From the NCBI RefSeq assembly GCF_003335505.1, contig NZ_QPEX01000024.1, forward strand, positions 1 to 64,000: 64,000 bases of DNA. Reading direction: 5' to 3'. The notes beneath the pieces are model-generated. The model was given only the letters and a program-made list of their open reading frames with translations, did not search any database and was not told the origin of the DNA. Position numbers and translations under genes: made by a program. This document shows positions 6,421 to 15,505 of the stretch, piece after piece. How positions within the stretch are numbered: the stretch's first letter is position 1; every line of letters starts with the position of its first letter. Origin of the DNA: Bremerella cremea (lineage in GTDB: Bacteria; Planctomycetota; Planctomycetia; Pirellulales; Pirellulaceae).

Positions 6421-8952
6421 ATGGTAGTCGCTCTTAATTCCCTAGACGGAAGTGGCAAGAAATTGCCGACAAGTCCCCTCCCAATAACGCAAGACACGTT
6501 TCATGAATTTGATCGCACGCTGCAGCGGCTCATCAGCGTTGTGCCACCTTCCTGGCCGCTGAAGGACTTCGTAGCAGTAAATCCATTCCTCGGATTCACT
6601 GGGCAAACATTACAGGACACGAACGCTCTCTTGAAAGCGGTCTGTGATGTTGATTTGCTTCCTCCGCTGAGCTATTTCCGACAGCGTCAGCGAGATGGAC
6701 AACTATCGCTCGACGATGTGATGCTTGCATACTCCAAGCTCGAACACGTTCAGCCGAACGATGTCGATGAAGTATCGATCGATGAAGTATCGATCGATGA
6801 AATCAACGATTGGCTGCGTAGCGATGTGGAACCACACGATCCGACGCAAAGGAAAGTTTGGACCATGGCAGAGACGTTAGACCAATCCAATGAAGGAGAA
6901 CGAAGCAACCAAATAATCAACGATATCACACGGTGTTTGTCGGTCTATTTCGATGAGTCGGAATCGGTTTGGGCAATTCCTTGGCGAAAGAAATCGGTCT
7001 TCGCGGCCTGGAAACAAATGAATTCCATCAGCTACCGTATGGACCTACTTGGCATGCGAGGTTTTCGCCAATTTGTGCAAGACCTTCCGCAGGATACAGA
7101 CAAGGCGATTTTACAAATGCTCTCAAGTATCTCGCTGCCAAGCCACCTATGGTTCGCTTACTGCCTTACACAACTAAGCTCAATACTCGGTTGGGCATCC
7201 TATATCAAGAACCGTTCCCCAGTTGAATTACGAGAACTCCTAGCAATAAGGCTGGCCTACGAGGTATTTCTAGTACAAACATCTGGTGGTGGTGTCGCGA
7301 CATGCTTTCACGACGATCTCTGGAATGGGGAGGCATCGCTGGAAGAAATTGCTACGCCAGGCAAGATGGATGTCATTCGTCACATCCTGCAGGTCGCGTG
7401 CGAGACAAAATTTCATGGTGGTCTTGTATCCGACATTTTGCGACAGGACGACGCGAAAGAAGTCCCCAATGAGCCGCTCGGACAGTTTGTCTTCTGTATC
7501 GATGTTCGCTCCGAACCGCTTCGCCGCCAATTAGAACTTTCTTCGAATCATATTCAAACATTCGGGTTCGCAGGCTTCTTTGGAATGCCGCTGCGGAACA
7601 TTTCGCCGAACGACGCGACGGGTAGTTCCCATTGCCCAGTGCTTATCAAACCAACGTTTCAGGTCGAATGGGAGAGATCACAATCCTCCAAACGTCACGA
7701 CAATTATTGGAAATGGCAAACGCGAGATAAAGAAAACTGGCGAAGTATTTTCACGCTCTTTCGATCTAATCCAATTTCAAGTCTGACGTTCGTGGAAACT
7801 CTCGGCTGGTCATCGGCGGGGAAGTTGCTATCCGACTCACTCGGCTGGGTTAAATCTCGGTTCGGTAATGCCCTGTCAGATACCGAACCCGATGTTCTCT
7901 CGGAGCCGGATTGTTGTGGGGACCATCGAAACGCACTCTCCATCGAGCAAAAGGTCGAATACTGTCAAGGGTTTTTGAGTAACCTGGGACTACGAGATCA
8001 CTTTGCACGATTTGTGGTCGTGTGTGGTCATGCTTCGGATGTCCAGAACAATCTCTTCCAGGCGGGTCTTGATTGTGGAGCATGCGGCGGACACTCCGGC
8101 GAGCCGAACGCGCGTGTTGCATCGATAATGCTGAATGACCCCGATGTTCGTTCGGGTCTGGCAGAGCGGGGAATATCTATTCCCAAGACGACTTGGTTTG
8201 TCCCTGCGGTACACAACACGACGACCGAAAGGATCGTCCTTCCCAAACTCGACACCATTCCACAAGAATTCCGAGAAGACTTCCGCGAGCTTGAATCGTT
8301 ATGCCATACAGCAAGTGAACGCTGTGCCGCCCAACGCGTCGCACGATTTCCGATCGAAGGAAATCAGGATCTGGAAAGCAAGAGTCGGAACTGGGGAGAC
8401 GTCCGACCAGACTGGGGCCTGGTCGGTAATGCCGCATTCGTTGTCGCGCCTCGCGTGAGGACTCAGGGGCTGGATTTGGCAGGTCGCGTATTTCTTCACA
8501 GTTACGACGCTGCCAAGGATCCTTCCGGCAAGGTACTCGAACTGGTCATGACAGCACCCATGATCGTCACCAGTTGGATCAACTTGCAATACTTTGCATC
8601 GACAGTCGACAACCGAAAATACGGAAGCGGCGACAAGTTGATCCATAACGCCGTCGGTAAGTTTGGCGTGCTGGAAGGGAACGGAGGGGACCTGAAAACC
8701 GGGCTGCCGATCCAATCCATTCACAACGGGATCTCATGGCAACATGAACCGCTTCGACTTCTCGTCATCATCGAAGCCCCGCGAGATCGGATCGAGGTAA
8801 TTATCCAGAAACACCCAGGCGTACGAGATCTGGTAATTAACGGTTGGATCTCGTTGGTAGCGTTAGAGGGGGATCGAGCGTTCTGTAGGGGATTCGAGGA
8901 CTGGCAACCTTACGAACTTAATCGATCACGCATGACAATTCAGCATATCTAA
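6421..8952 (+). CDS. dabA: DabA (DUF2309): zinc-dependent cytoplasmic subunit of a DAB-family pump
   Basis: The 843-residue protein is a full-length DUF2309 member. Carbonic-anhydrase-like zinc ligands are present with the family spacing: Cys359 and Asp361 in FVFCIDVRSE, His537 in VVCGHASDVQNN, and Cys552 in DCGACGGHSGEP. These correspond to the Cys, Asp, His and Cys essential in characterised DabA. The N-terminal SVVPPSWPLKDFVAVNPFLG is the other family signature. Known members, with DabB, turn CO2 into trapped bicarbonate using membrane energy. A short tandem repeat (SIDEVSIDE, DNA 6766-6799) lies in the variable region near residue 120. The tight link to cysD is unusual and leaves open another physiological role. 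Confidence 0.92.
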   Translation: MVVALNSLDGSGKKLPTSPLPITQDTFHEFDRTLQRLISVVPPSWPLKDFVAVNPFLGFTGQTLQDTNALLKAVCDVDLLPPLSYFRQRQRDGQLSLDDVMLAYSKLEHVQPNDVDEVSIDEVSIDEINDWLRSDVEPHDPTQRKVWTMAETLDQSNEGERSNQIINDITRCLSVYFDESESVWAIPWRKKSVFAAWKQMNSISYRMDLLGMRGFRQFVQDLPQDTDKAILQMLSSISLPSHLWFAYCLTQLSSILGWASYIKNRSPVELRELLAIRLAYEVFLVQTSGGGVATCFHDDLWNGEASLEEIATPGKMDVIRHILQVACETKFHGGLVSDILRQDDAKEVPNEPLGQFVFCIDVRSEPLRRQLELSSNHIQTFGFAGFFGMPLRNISPNDATGSSHCPVLIKPTFQVEWERSQSSKRHDNYWKWQTRDKENWRSIFTLFRSNPISSLTFVETLGWSSAGKLLSDSLGWVKSRFGNALSDTEPDVLSEPDCCGDHRNALSIEQKVEYCQGFLSNLGLRDHFARFVVVCGHASDVQNNLFQAGLDCGACGGHSGEPNARVASIMLNDPDVRSGLAERGISIPKTTWFVPAVHNTTTERIVLPKLDTIPQEFREDFRELESLCHTASERCAAQRVARFPIEGNQDLESKSRNWGDVRPDWGLVGNAAFVVAPRVRTQGLDLAGRVFLHSYDAAKDPSGKVLELVMTAPMIVTSWINLQYFASTVDNRKYGSGDKLIHNAVGKFGVLEGNGGDLKTGLPIQSIHNGISWQHEPLRLLVIIEAPRDRIEVIIQKHPGVRDLVINGWISLVALEGDRAFCRGFEDWQPYELNRSRMTIQHI

Positions 8953-8964
8953 CGGAGACAAAGG

Positions 8965-9915
8965 ATGAATCCAATGGCAAGTCCAGAAACAAACGCCGCA
9001 GATGAGCTTCAAGGCAACTTCAAACATCTTAGAATGCTGGAAGAAGAGAGCATTTACATCTTGCGAGAAGTTGCCGAGTGTTTCGAGAATCCAGTCCTCC
9101 TTTACTCCATCGGCAAGGACTCCAGCGTTCTCCTGCACCTCGCTCGCAAGGCATTTTATCCTGAGAAGCCACCAATCCCGCTGCTCCATGTCGACTCGAC
9201 ATGGGAATTCCGCGAGATGATCGAATTCCGGGACACCTACGTTCGCGGAGAACTGGGGATTGAGGTTCTCGTGGAAATCAATCAGGACGGAGTCGAGCGA
9301 GGCGTGAATCCGTTTGATTTCTCTAGTAGCGTCTATACCGATGTCATGCGGACGCAACCGCTGAAATCCGCCCTGACACGCAATCGTTTTGACGCCGCAA
9401 TCGGCGGAGGACGGAGAGAAGAAGAGCGATCGCGGGCGAAAGAACGCATTTTTTCGTTTCGTGACAAACATCATCGATGGGATCCACGCAACCAGCGTCC
9501 AGAGCTCTGGCGCCTCTACAACACGTGGGTCCATCGCGGTGAGAGTATGCGTGTGTTTCCACTTTCGGATTGGACCGAGGAAGAAATATGGCAATACATA
9601 CTTCTCGAAAACATCCCACTTGTACCGCTCTATTTTTCCAAGGACCGACCAATCGTTCATCGTGATGGCAACTTGATCATGGTAGACGACGAGCGAATGC
9701 CGCTGAGCCGAGGAGAGAAAGCAGAGATGATGAAGGTGCGATTTCGGACACTGGGATGTTACCCAGTGACTGGCGCCATTAAATCGAACGCATGCACGGT
9801 ATCGGAAATTGTGCGAGAACTTCGATCGACACGTTTGTCAGAACGTGCTGGCCGAGCGATCGACAAAGATGAAGAAGCAGCAATGGAACGCAAAAAGCGA
9901 CAAGGATATTTCTAA
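8965..9915 (+). CDS. cysD: Sulfate adenylyltransferase subunit 2 (CysD)
   Basis: The 316-residue protein is the catalytic adenylyltransferase subunit of ATP sulfurylase. It has the PP-loop-like [18 protein letters not shown] near residue 46, [12 protein letters not shown] near 73, the [17 protein letters not shown] stretch near 150-166, and VYPLSDWTE-type residues ([16 protein letters not shown]) near 195. It forms a heterodimer with CysN and makes adenosine 5'-phosphosulfate from ATP and sulfate. It starts 12 bp after dabA with an AAAGG box, and its stop overlaps the cysN start by one base, so dabBA-cysDN should be one transcript. Two ATGs in the same frame (8965 and 8974) are possible starts. 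Confidence 0.95.
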   Translation: MNPMASPETNAADELQGNFKHLRMLEEESIYILREVAECFENPVLLYSIGKDSSVLLHLARKAFYPEKPPIPLLHVDSTWEFREMIEFRDTYVRGELGIEVLVEINQDGVERGVNPFDFSSSVYTDVMRTQPLKSALTRNRFDAAIGGGRREEERSRAKERIFSFRDKHHRWDPRNQRPELWRLYNTWVHRGESMRVFPLSDWTEEEIWQYILLENIPLVPLYFSKDRPIVHRDGNLIMVDDERMPLSRGEKAEMMKVRFRTLGCYPVTGAIKSNACTVSEIVRELRSTRLSERAGRAIDKDEEAAMERKKRQGYF

Positions 9916-11810
9916 TGTTCACACACCCAACTAGCACAACAGATATCGATCTTCAGCATGAACACCCGCCGTTTGGGATTCTTCGACTTCTGACATGCGG
10001 AAGTGTTGATGACGGAAAGAGTACTTTGATTGGACGCTTATTGCTGGAAACTGGCGCAGTTTACGAAGATCATCTGCAATCGTTACAGCTTGAAACGAAG
10101 CGTCACGGAACCACGGAGTTGCTTATTGATCCCGCGTTACTTGTCGATGGCCTTGAAGACGAAAGGGCTCAGGGCATTACGATCGATGTTGCTTATCGGT
10201 ATGTTCGATCACCTCGGCGGAAGGTCATTATCGCCGATAGTCCAGGACACGAGCAGTATACCAGAAACATGGTGACGGCTGCCTCGCGATCGGATGTTGC
10301 CTTGATTTTGGTCGATGCCAGGAAGGGAATTGTTCAGCAAACCAAGCGCCATGCCATCATTGCTTCGCTGCTCGGAATCAAGCGATTCATTTTGGCTGTC
10401 AACAAAATGGATCTAATTGACGAGAAGCAGCGAGTCTACGACGCCATCGCTCGTTCCTTCCGAGAATTCGCCCAATCACTTGGCGAGCTAGAAACAACCG
10501 CGATCCCCTTGTCTGGCCTTTGCGGCGATAATGTTTGTCGCCGAAGTTTGCAGATGCCCTGGTACGAGGGGCCTACCCTGCTAGAAGCGTTGGAGTCTTC
10601 TCCTGATTCTCAATGCGTTCAAAAAGACCTTTTTAAATTTCCAATTCAGCGTGTCGTTCGCCCTAATTCCGAGTTCCGGGGAGTCAGCGGCACCATTCTC
10701 TCTGGCTCGATCCGCGTCAACGATCCAATCATTGTGCTACCTCAAGGAACAAGGTCAACGGTGCGTTCGATCGTCACGATGGAGGGAGAATTATCATCAG
10801 CAAATGGCGGACAAGCGGTGACGATTACGCTGGAAGATGAGATTGATCTTGCACGAGGTGATTGGATTGTATCGCTCGACAGTGAATCTCACGTGAGTCA
10901 GAACGTTTATGCCAAACTGGTCTGGATGGCGAGAGACGAACTCGAATTGGGAAGAACCTACTTTCTGAGATGCGTCACCAAGAAAACGATGGCGGAAGTC
11001 GAATCCGTTGAATCTGTGATCGACATCGAAACGGGCAGCGACAAACAGGCGACGACTCTCCGCCTCAATGAGATTGGTCGGTGCCGTGTCCTACTTCACG
11101 AACCAATCGTGCATGATCATTACAACGCCGCCCGCGACACCGGCGCATTTATTCTCGTGGACAAGATTTCGCACGAGACGGTCGCTGCAGGAATTATTTT
11201 ACCACCGGAAGAAGCCAGAGAGGGAACCGGCCGTAGCAATGACGGTCGCGTTCACTCCGGAAGTTCTGTGAGCAAAATCCCGGTGGGTTCTCAAGCTGCT
11301 CGACTGGAGCACGATTCTGTCACGGTACTTGTATCAGGAGATGACCGCCAGAAACACGTGGATATCGCTCAGAAGCTTTCGTCTGAGTTATACGAAGCGG
11401 GGTTTCATGTGGTGGTTGTGGATGAAGCTTTGATTGGTGAAGGGATCGCCGATGCATTTGGCATTTCGAGCTTGGAAGGTCGTAAACGACTCGTTCGCAA
11501 CCTTCAGATTGCACATGTTCTCAATCAATTCGGAATTATCTCCCTCGTCCCCGTAGAAATGGCTGACCTACGAATGAACGAGAACGCTTTGCCAATGCTT
11601 GAATGCGAAAAGTACATGATCGTTGAAACGAAGTCGTCTGATAGCTGGAGTGCGAGTCCGATCGAGAGGAATCTGTCCACCGAAGAAGAACCCCGATCAT
11701 CAAACGCTGAGAAGGAAAGCAGCCCGATAAGGGTGCTTCCAGCTTACTCGGATGGAGCGGAATCGATCCACCATTTAATCGACGCGATCGTTACCAGGGT
11801 GCGAAAATAG
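9915..11810 (+). CDS. cysN: CysN GTPase subunit of ATP sulfurylase with a degenerate APS-kinase-like C-terminal domain
   Basis: The 631-residue protein has an EF-Tu-like GTPase: P-loop GSVDDGKST at 29-37, DSPGHEQY near 107 and NKMD near 162, followed by two beta-barrel domains to about 435. This drives APS synthesis by CysD. From about 467 to the end the sequence follows the APS kinase fold (SSELYEAGFHVVVVDE, then GISSLEGRKRLVRNLQIAHVL), as in CysNC fusions. However, the Walker A position reads VLVSGDDRQKHVD instead of GxxGSGKST, and the substrate loop is altered. The kinase half is therefore probably inactive and retained as a structural or regulatory part. CysN proper looks intact. Confidence 0.9.
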   Translation: MFTHPTSTTDIDLQHEHPPFGILRLLTCGSVDDGKSTLIGRLLLETGAVYEDHLQSLQLETKRHGTTELLIDPALLVDGLEDERAQGITIDVAYRYVRSPRRKVIIADSPGHEQYTRNMVTAASRSDVALILVDARKGIVQQTKRHAIIASLLGIKRFILAVNKMDLIDEKQRVYDAIARSFREFAQSLGELETTAIPLSGLCGDNVCRRSLQMPWYEGPTLLEALESSPDSQCVQKDLFKFPIQRVVRPNSEFRGVSGTILSGSIRVNDPIIVLPQGTRSTVRSIVTMEGELSSANGGQAVTITLEDEIDLARGDWIVSLDSESHVSQNVYAKLVWMARDELELGRTYFLRCVTKKTMAEVESVESVIDIETGSDKQATTLRLNEIGRCRVLLHEPIVHDHYNAARDTGAFILVDKISHETVAAGIILPPEEAREGTGRSNDGRVHSGSSVSKIPVGSQAARLEHDSVTVLVSGDDRQKHVDIAQKLSSELYEAGFHVVVVDEALIGEGIADAFGISSLEGRKRLVRNLQIAHVLNQFGIISLVPVEMADLRMNENALPMLECEKYMIVETKSSDSWSASPIERNLSTEEEPRSSNAEKESSPIRVLPAYSDGAESIHHLIDAIVTRVRK

Positions 11811-11866
11811 GGTGTCTTCGCCCTTCGTTTGAAAAGTCGTTCGATTCGATAAGGGGATTTTGAGTC

Positions 11867-12430
11867 ATGGTGTCGTCAAACGGATTTTTTGGCTGGATGG
11901 ACGCTCATCCTTCTAGCGATTCGCCGGAAGATTATGTCACACAAAGCCATTCCACGTTGTGGATAAGCGACCACGATCCGTGCGTGGACTCTTTGCTAAA
12001 CCGGGTAACTGCACAGTTTGGCGATCCGGTAGCCAGGTTTCCAGCGGATGTCTTTGAATCGTCACAGAACTTGGTTCGAGAGATTCGTGGCACCACAACG
12101 GATTGGCAGCAATTAGATGTCATCGTCGTAGGGCATCCATGCTTTTTGCCTGTAAGCCAGTTGGTACACGGTAGCAATGAATTCAGCGAAAACGACAATT
12201 TGAACTTGGACTCGCTGACGATGCGAGTTACCCGTAAACAGCGACAAAGTAAGCTGGCAGAACAAAGACTATTGGGAGTCTCCGCACAATTAGCCCAAGC
12301 ATGTACCATGCTAGACCACCTGGCAATTCGCCATGTGCTCGTAACTCCGATGTTTTTCCGCCCCGAAAGCGGTGCGATATGTTTCTACGACGAACGTACA
12401 TCGGGTTTTCAAGCGATCGGCAGGAAATAG
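11867..12430 (+). CDS. Beta-carbonic-anhydrase-like protein lacking zinc ligands (putative pseudoenzyme)
   Basis: The 187-residue protein aligns by eye along the whole beta-carbonic anhydrase pattern. TLWISDHDPCVDS stands where LWIGCSDSRV is expected, QFGDPVARFPADVF matches the GD-x-FV-x-RN-x-AN region, LDVIVVGHPCFLPV matches the I-V-x-GHSxCGA strand, and the end SGAICFYDERTSGFQAIG matches the usual G-x-v-x-v-x-D-x-x-tG-x-F tail. The first Cys ligand is Asp, the Arg of the Asp-Arg dyad is Cys, and the second Cys ligand is Phe; His and Asp remain. It follows cysN by 56 bp with AGGGGA at 11851-11856. Activity is unlikely. A role as regulator or partner in the dab-cys unit is inference. Confidence 0.55.
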   Translation: MVSSNGFFGWMDAHPSSDSPEDYVTQSHSTLWISDHDPCVDSLLNRVTAQFGDPVARFPADVFESSQNLVREIRGTTTDWQQLDVIVVGHPCFLPVSQLVHGSNEFSENDNLNLDSLTMRVTRKQRQSKLAEQRLLGVSAQLAQACTMLDHLAIRHVLVTPMFFRPESGAICFYDERTSGFQAIGRK

Positions 12431-12611
12431 GAGTCGAACCGCGAGAGGAGGTGCCCGATGAGATTGTATTCCGAGTTCAGTAAGTGCCAGCAGCTGGCAT
12501 AAACCATAAGTTACCGGCGTTGGGCCAGTTGATCATACGTGCGGTATCGACCTGCGAACGTGTGAGCAAGCTGGAACATGGCGAGTGCGAGTATCTTTTA
12601 CGGCAGGAATG

Positions 12612-12752
12612 ATGCGAATGCTTGCTGTTATGGATCTACCAATCCAGCCGCTCGTTGATCTTCCGCCTGCCTACGATGTCTATTCGGGCGGTATAGCCAA
12701 ACGTCGCGCTGCTGTTGATGACGCTTTCGGCTTGCCAATCATTTTGGCTTAG
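12612..12752 (+). other. Short open frame in the 12431-12752 gap, possibly a gene remnant
   Basis: The gap between the CA-like gene and the polysaccharide operon has one modest frame of 46 codons (MRMLAVMDLPIQPL... ends AFGLPIILA). It has no strong ribosome binding site and no family I recognise. It ends exactly where the converging glycosyltransferase stops. The rest of the gap shows nothing I can support. Confidence 0.2.
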
Positions 12753-13652
12753 TTAGGCCGCTTTTCGCTGCTCTGCTTTTCCCGTTGCAATTAGATGGTG
12801 CTCACTTTTCTGTTGGCGATAGATTCTTAGGCTGGGGCGATCGTGCCGCTGGGATACATATTTTCGTTCGTAATAATCGACGAGCGATCCCTCTTGAAAG
12901 GGCTGATCCTTATCGAAGCCGTTGCTACGCAACATTTCGTTCCACAGATGAACGGCTCGGGTCTTTTGAAAAAGCTGGTAATCTCCGACATACGTTTTGT
13001 CGAAAGGACTACGCCACAACGTGCCATGGACAGGATAGAAAACCGTATTGTCTTGCATGAATTCGTGCAGTTCAAATTTTTCGACGGCGTAAGCAAAACC
13101 TTTGGGACCGCCAGATCCGCCCCACACCACCGGCGAAATCGATTTACTGAAATGACGCCGATACCATTTTTGAAGCCTGTGACGAGGTCGATCGTGCTTG
13201 TCTGGTCGGTGCGGATGAAGACAACGATCCACCATATACTGAGTTACCGCATGACCGGCAGGAAACTTCAGGACTCCAACTGCGGCACTCCAGAAAACCT
13301 TGCCATACGCTTCGGTTTCTTTGCCAAAGACAATTTCCTCGGCAAAATCAAAGGGGCGGATGCAGAGCATATCGGTATCGATCCAATAGCCGCCCCGCTG
13401 CTGCAAGAGCTTCCAGCGAAACAAATCTGCGAAGCCTGCAAATGAACCACGAAAGCTCGAGAACACCTTATCCTGCGGAACAATTTCGTTGGCGTCACAA
13501 ATCCGCACCCCAGCCGGAACGCCGGCAATCGGGGCATAGGTATACAGATCGACTTGGCCTGGATGGTGATAGGTAAACGAACTGAGGCAAAGCTGTTCCA
13601 ACCGCGAAAGCTGTTCACCAATCCACAACGTTTGAATGCGCACTTGAATCAA
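12753..13652 (-). CDS. GT32-like glycosyltransferase (copy A of three)
   Basis: The 299-residue protein opens with IQTLWIGEQLSRLEQLCLSSF and has the sugar-nucleotide-binding DxD in RGGYWIDTDMLCIRPFDF near residue 95, preceded by FADLFRWKLLQ. This is the Gly_transf_sug/capsular polysaccharide synthesis group related to GT32 (Och1-like). It is a soluble enzyme that adds a hexose to a growing surface glycan. It is the last gene of a five-gene minus-strand operon and is strongly similar to copy B over the first 125 residues, so the two arose by tandem duplication. A C-terminal basic tail (RIYRQQKSEHHL) is unique to this copy. Confidence 0.8.
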   Translation of the reverse strand: MIQVRIQTLWIGEQLSRLEQLCLSSFTYHHPGQVDLYTYAPIAGVPAGVRICDANEIVPQDKVFSSFRGSFAGFADLFRWKLLQQRGGYWIDTDMLCIRPFDFAEEIVFGKETEAYGKVFWSAAVGVLKFPAGHAVTQYMVDRCLHPHRPDKHDRPRHRLQKWYRRHFSKSISPVVWGGSGGPKGFAYAVEKFELHEFMQDNTVFYPVHGTLWRSPFDKTYVGDYQLFQKTRAVHLWNEMLRSNGFDKDQPFQEGSLVDYYERKYVSQRHDRPSLRIYRQQKSEHHLIATGKAEQRKAA

Positions 13653-13660
13653 TCCTTGCT

Positions 13661-14626
13661 CTAATTAAGAAGCTGCGGCCACGTTGTCGTCATCCGAAAT
13701 TGCCGCATCGGTCCATAGACAGGCCAACGCCGCAGATCAAAACGATCCCAGCTTCCTGCGGCCTTCCCTTGGTTCACGCCACCGTAGCAACTGAAAGCGG
13801 CTTGGTAATGCTTGGCCGTTTGCTGTTTCAAGTCGGAACTAAAACAATCGGGGTTACCAACGGGATAGCTGAAGACCTGGACGTCGACATCCAGTTCTTC
13901 CTCTAAGCGGCGGCGGCCTTCGGTGAGTTCATGTTCCCAGTTGCTGGTACTTGTACGCGTAAGAATCGGGTGCGAGACGGTATGTCCTCCGAAGCTCATG
14001 CCAGCTGCGGCCATCTCTCGCAGCATTCCCCAGTTCATCCATACTGGTGAAGCCCCTTGATATCGACCGGTTTGCGCTTGATCGCCCACGCGATTCAAAT
14101 AGTCTTCACTCTCAGACGCGGAGATCTCGTAGAACTTCTCGACGACGTCCACAATCGCATCGTCGACCTGGTCTTCTTCAACGCCAGCATATTGCTTTCG
14201 CATCATCCAAGCGATTTCATCCCACCAGGCAATCGACCTTTGATCGATGAACCCGCTGGTTACGAAAAACAACGCGGGAATATCGAGGCGTTTTAAAATG
14301 GGAAAGGCAATTTCGTAGTTATCGATGTAGCCGTCGTCGAAGGTAACCAGAACTGCCTGGCGTCTCTTCCAATGGTCGGCCGGTTTTCGCATGACATCGT
14401 CGACACTCACAACTTCAAAGTGGCGACGAATGAATTCCATCTGCCGGGCAAACGTCGCTTCATCCGTACTATAAACGCCGCGATCGAACTCACACTGCTC
14501 GGCATTCCCGATCCGGTGATAGGTCAGCACCAGCAAGCCACGCCACGAACCGACCAAACGCACCAAACGGTTCAGCCCCAATTTTTCGGCTTGCTTGGCC
14601 ATTTTGCGATAGGTAAGCAACGTCAT
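13661..14626 (-). CDS. Polysaccharide deacetylase family protein (NodB-like, CE4)
   Basis: The 321-residue protein contains VLTYHRIG near residue 33, the metal and catalytic motif VLVTFDDGYIDNY near 93, FFVTSGFI near 117 and the second metal motif SFGGHTVSHPILT near 216, all typical of carbohydrate esterase family 4. Such enzymes remove N- or O-acetyl groups from polysaccharides. It has no signal peptide, so it may act in the cytoplasm or on a lipid-linked glycan. Its ATG overlaps the stop of the upstream glycosyltransferase (14623) by four bases, showing translational coupling within the operon. Confidence 0.85.
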   Translation of the reverse strand: MTLLTYRKMAKQAEKLGLNRLVRLVGSWRGLLVLTYHRIGNAEQCEFDRGVYSTDEATFARQMEFIRRHFEVVSVDDVMRKPADHWKRRQAVLVTFDDGYIDNYEIAFPILKRLDIPALFFVTSGFIDQRSIAWWDEIAWMMRKQYAGVEEDQVDDAIVDVVEKFYEISASESEDYLNRVGDQAQTGRYQGASPVWMNWGMLREMAAAGMSFGGHTVSHPILTRTSTSNWEHELTEGRRRLEEELDVDVQVFSYPVGNPDCFSSDLKQQTAKHYQAAFSCYGGVNQGKAAGSWDRFDLRRWPVYGPMRQFRMTTTWPQLLN

Positions 14627-15444
14627 GCCGCAATCCTTATCTCTTCTGGCAAGTACAACTGTTGGTAATGTTCCATCAACGAGCCGGCCTGGTAAGACGC
14701 GTCTTTATCGAAGTCTTCACGACGGAGGATTTCGTTCCAAAGATGGATTCCACACGTTGCGTTATACAACTGATAATTGCCTTGATAGGTCCGATCGAAT
14801 GGCGTTTGCCAGTGGGCTCCTGAGACGGGATAAAACACCGTGGTCGGAACTTCATACTTCTGCAATTGGAATTTACGGGCTGCGTGAGAAAACCCGATGG
14901 GGCCGCCAGCACTTCCCCAACCAACCGGCGCCGGATTGCCTGACAGACGGCGGTACAGCTTTTGCGCGATTTGCTTGGGGCGATCGGTCCAATCAAGCCG
15001 ATGGGGATTCCGGCAGCGATCAACCATATAAGCGCACACTTCGTGCCCCTGAGGAAAGATCAACACCCCCACGGCCGCTGTCCAATGAATATGTTTCGCG
15101 AGATCGATTTCTCGCCCGAAAACGATGGGCTGTTCAAAATCAAACGGGCGGACACAAAGCATGTCGGTATCGATCCAGCAGCCGCCACGATCGAGCAACA
15201 ATTTCCAGCGAAACAAATCGGCAAAGCCAGCGAACGAGCCGTTGAAGTAAGTAAACACTTGGCTCTCAGGAATAATTTCGTTCGCGTCGCATACCTGAAC
15301 CCCAGGGGGCACGCCGGCAATTTCGCCATACGTATAAAGGTCGACTGGATGACCGTGATAAACGAACGATGCCAAACAAAGACGCTCCAAACGCGATAAA
15401 CGTTCTCCAATCCATAGCGTTTGAATTCGTAAAGTTGCACTCAT
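14623..15444 (-). CDS. GT32-like glycosyltransferase (copy B of three)
   Basis: The 273-residue protein parallels copy A: IQTLWIGERLSRLERLCLASF, VDLYTYGEIAGVPPGV, GSFAGFADLFRWKLL and the DxD motif in RGGCWIDTDMLCVRPFDF. Sequence identity with copy A is high through the catalytic core and lower at the C terminus (PSDKT-type acceptor region), which suggests the same donor and a different acceptor. It sits between copy C upstream and the deacetylase downstream in the same operon. Confidence 0.8.
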   Translation of the reverse strand: MSATLRIQTLWIGERLSRLERLCLASFVYHGHPVDLYTYGEIAGVPPGVQVCDANEIIPESQVFTYFNGSFAGFADLFRWKLLLDRGGCWIDTDMLCVRPFDFEQPIVFGREIDLAKHIHWTAAVGVLIFPQGHEVCAYMVDRCRNPHRLDWTDRPKQIAQKLYRRLSGNPAPVGWGSAGGPIGFSHAARKFQLQKYEVPTTVFYPVSGAHWQTPFDRTYQGNYQLYNATCGIHLWNEILRREDFDKDASYQAGSLMEHYQQLYLPEEIRIAA

Positions 15445-15505
15445 TGTTCGCCACGCTTCCCTGCGAGGGTTGTTACCTTGGATTAAAAAGAACGCTCTTC
15501 CCTGC

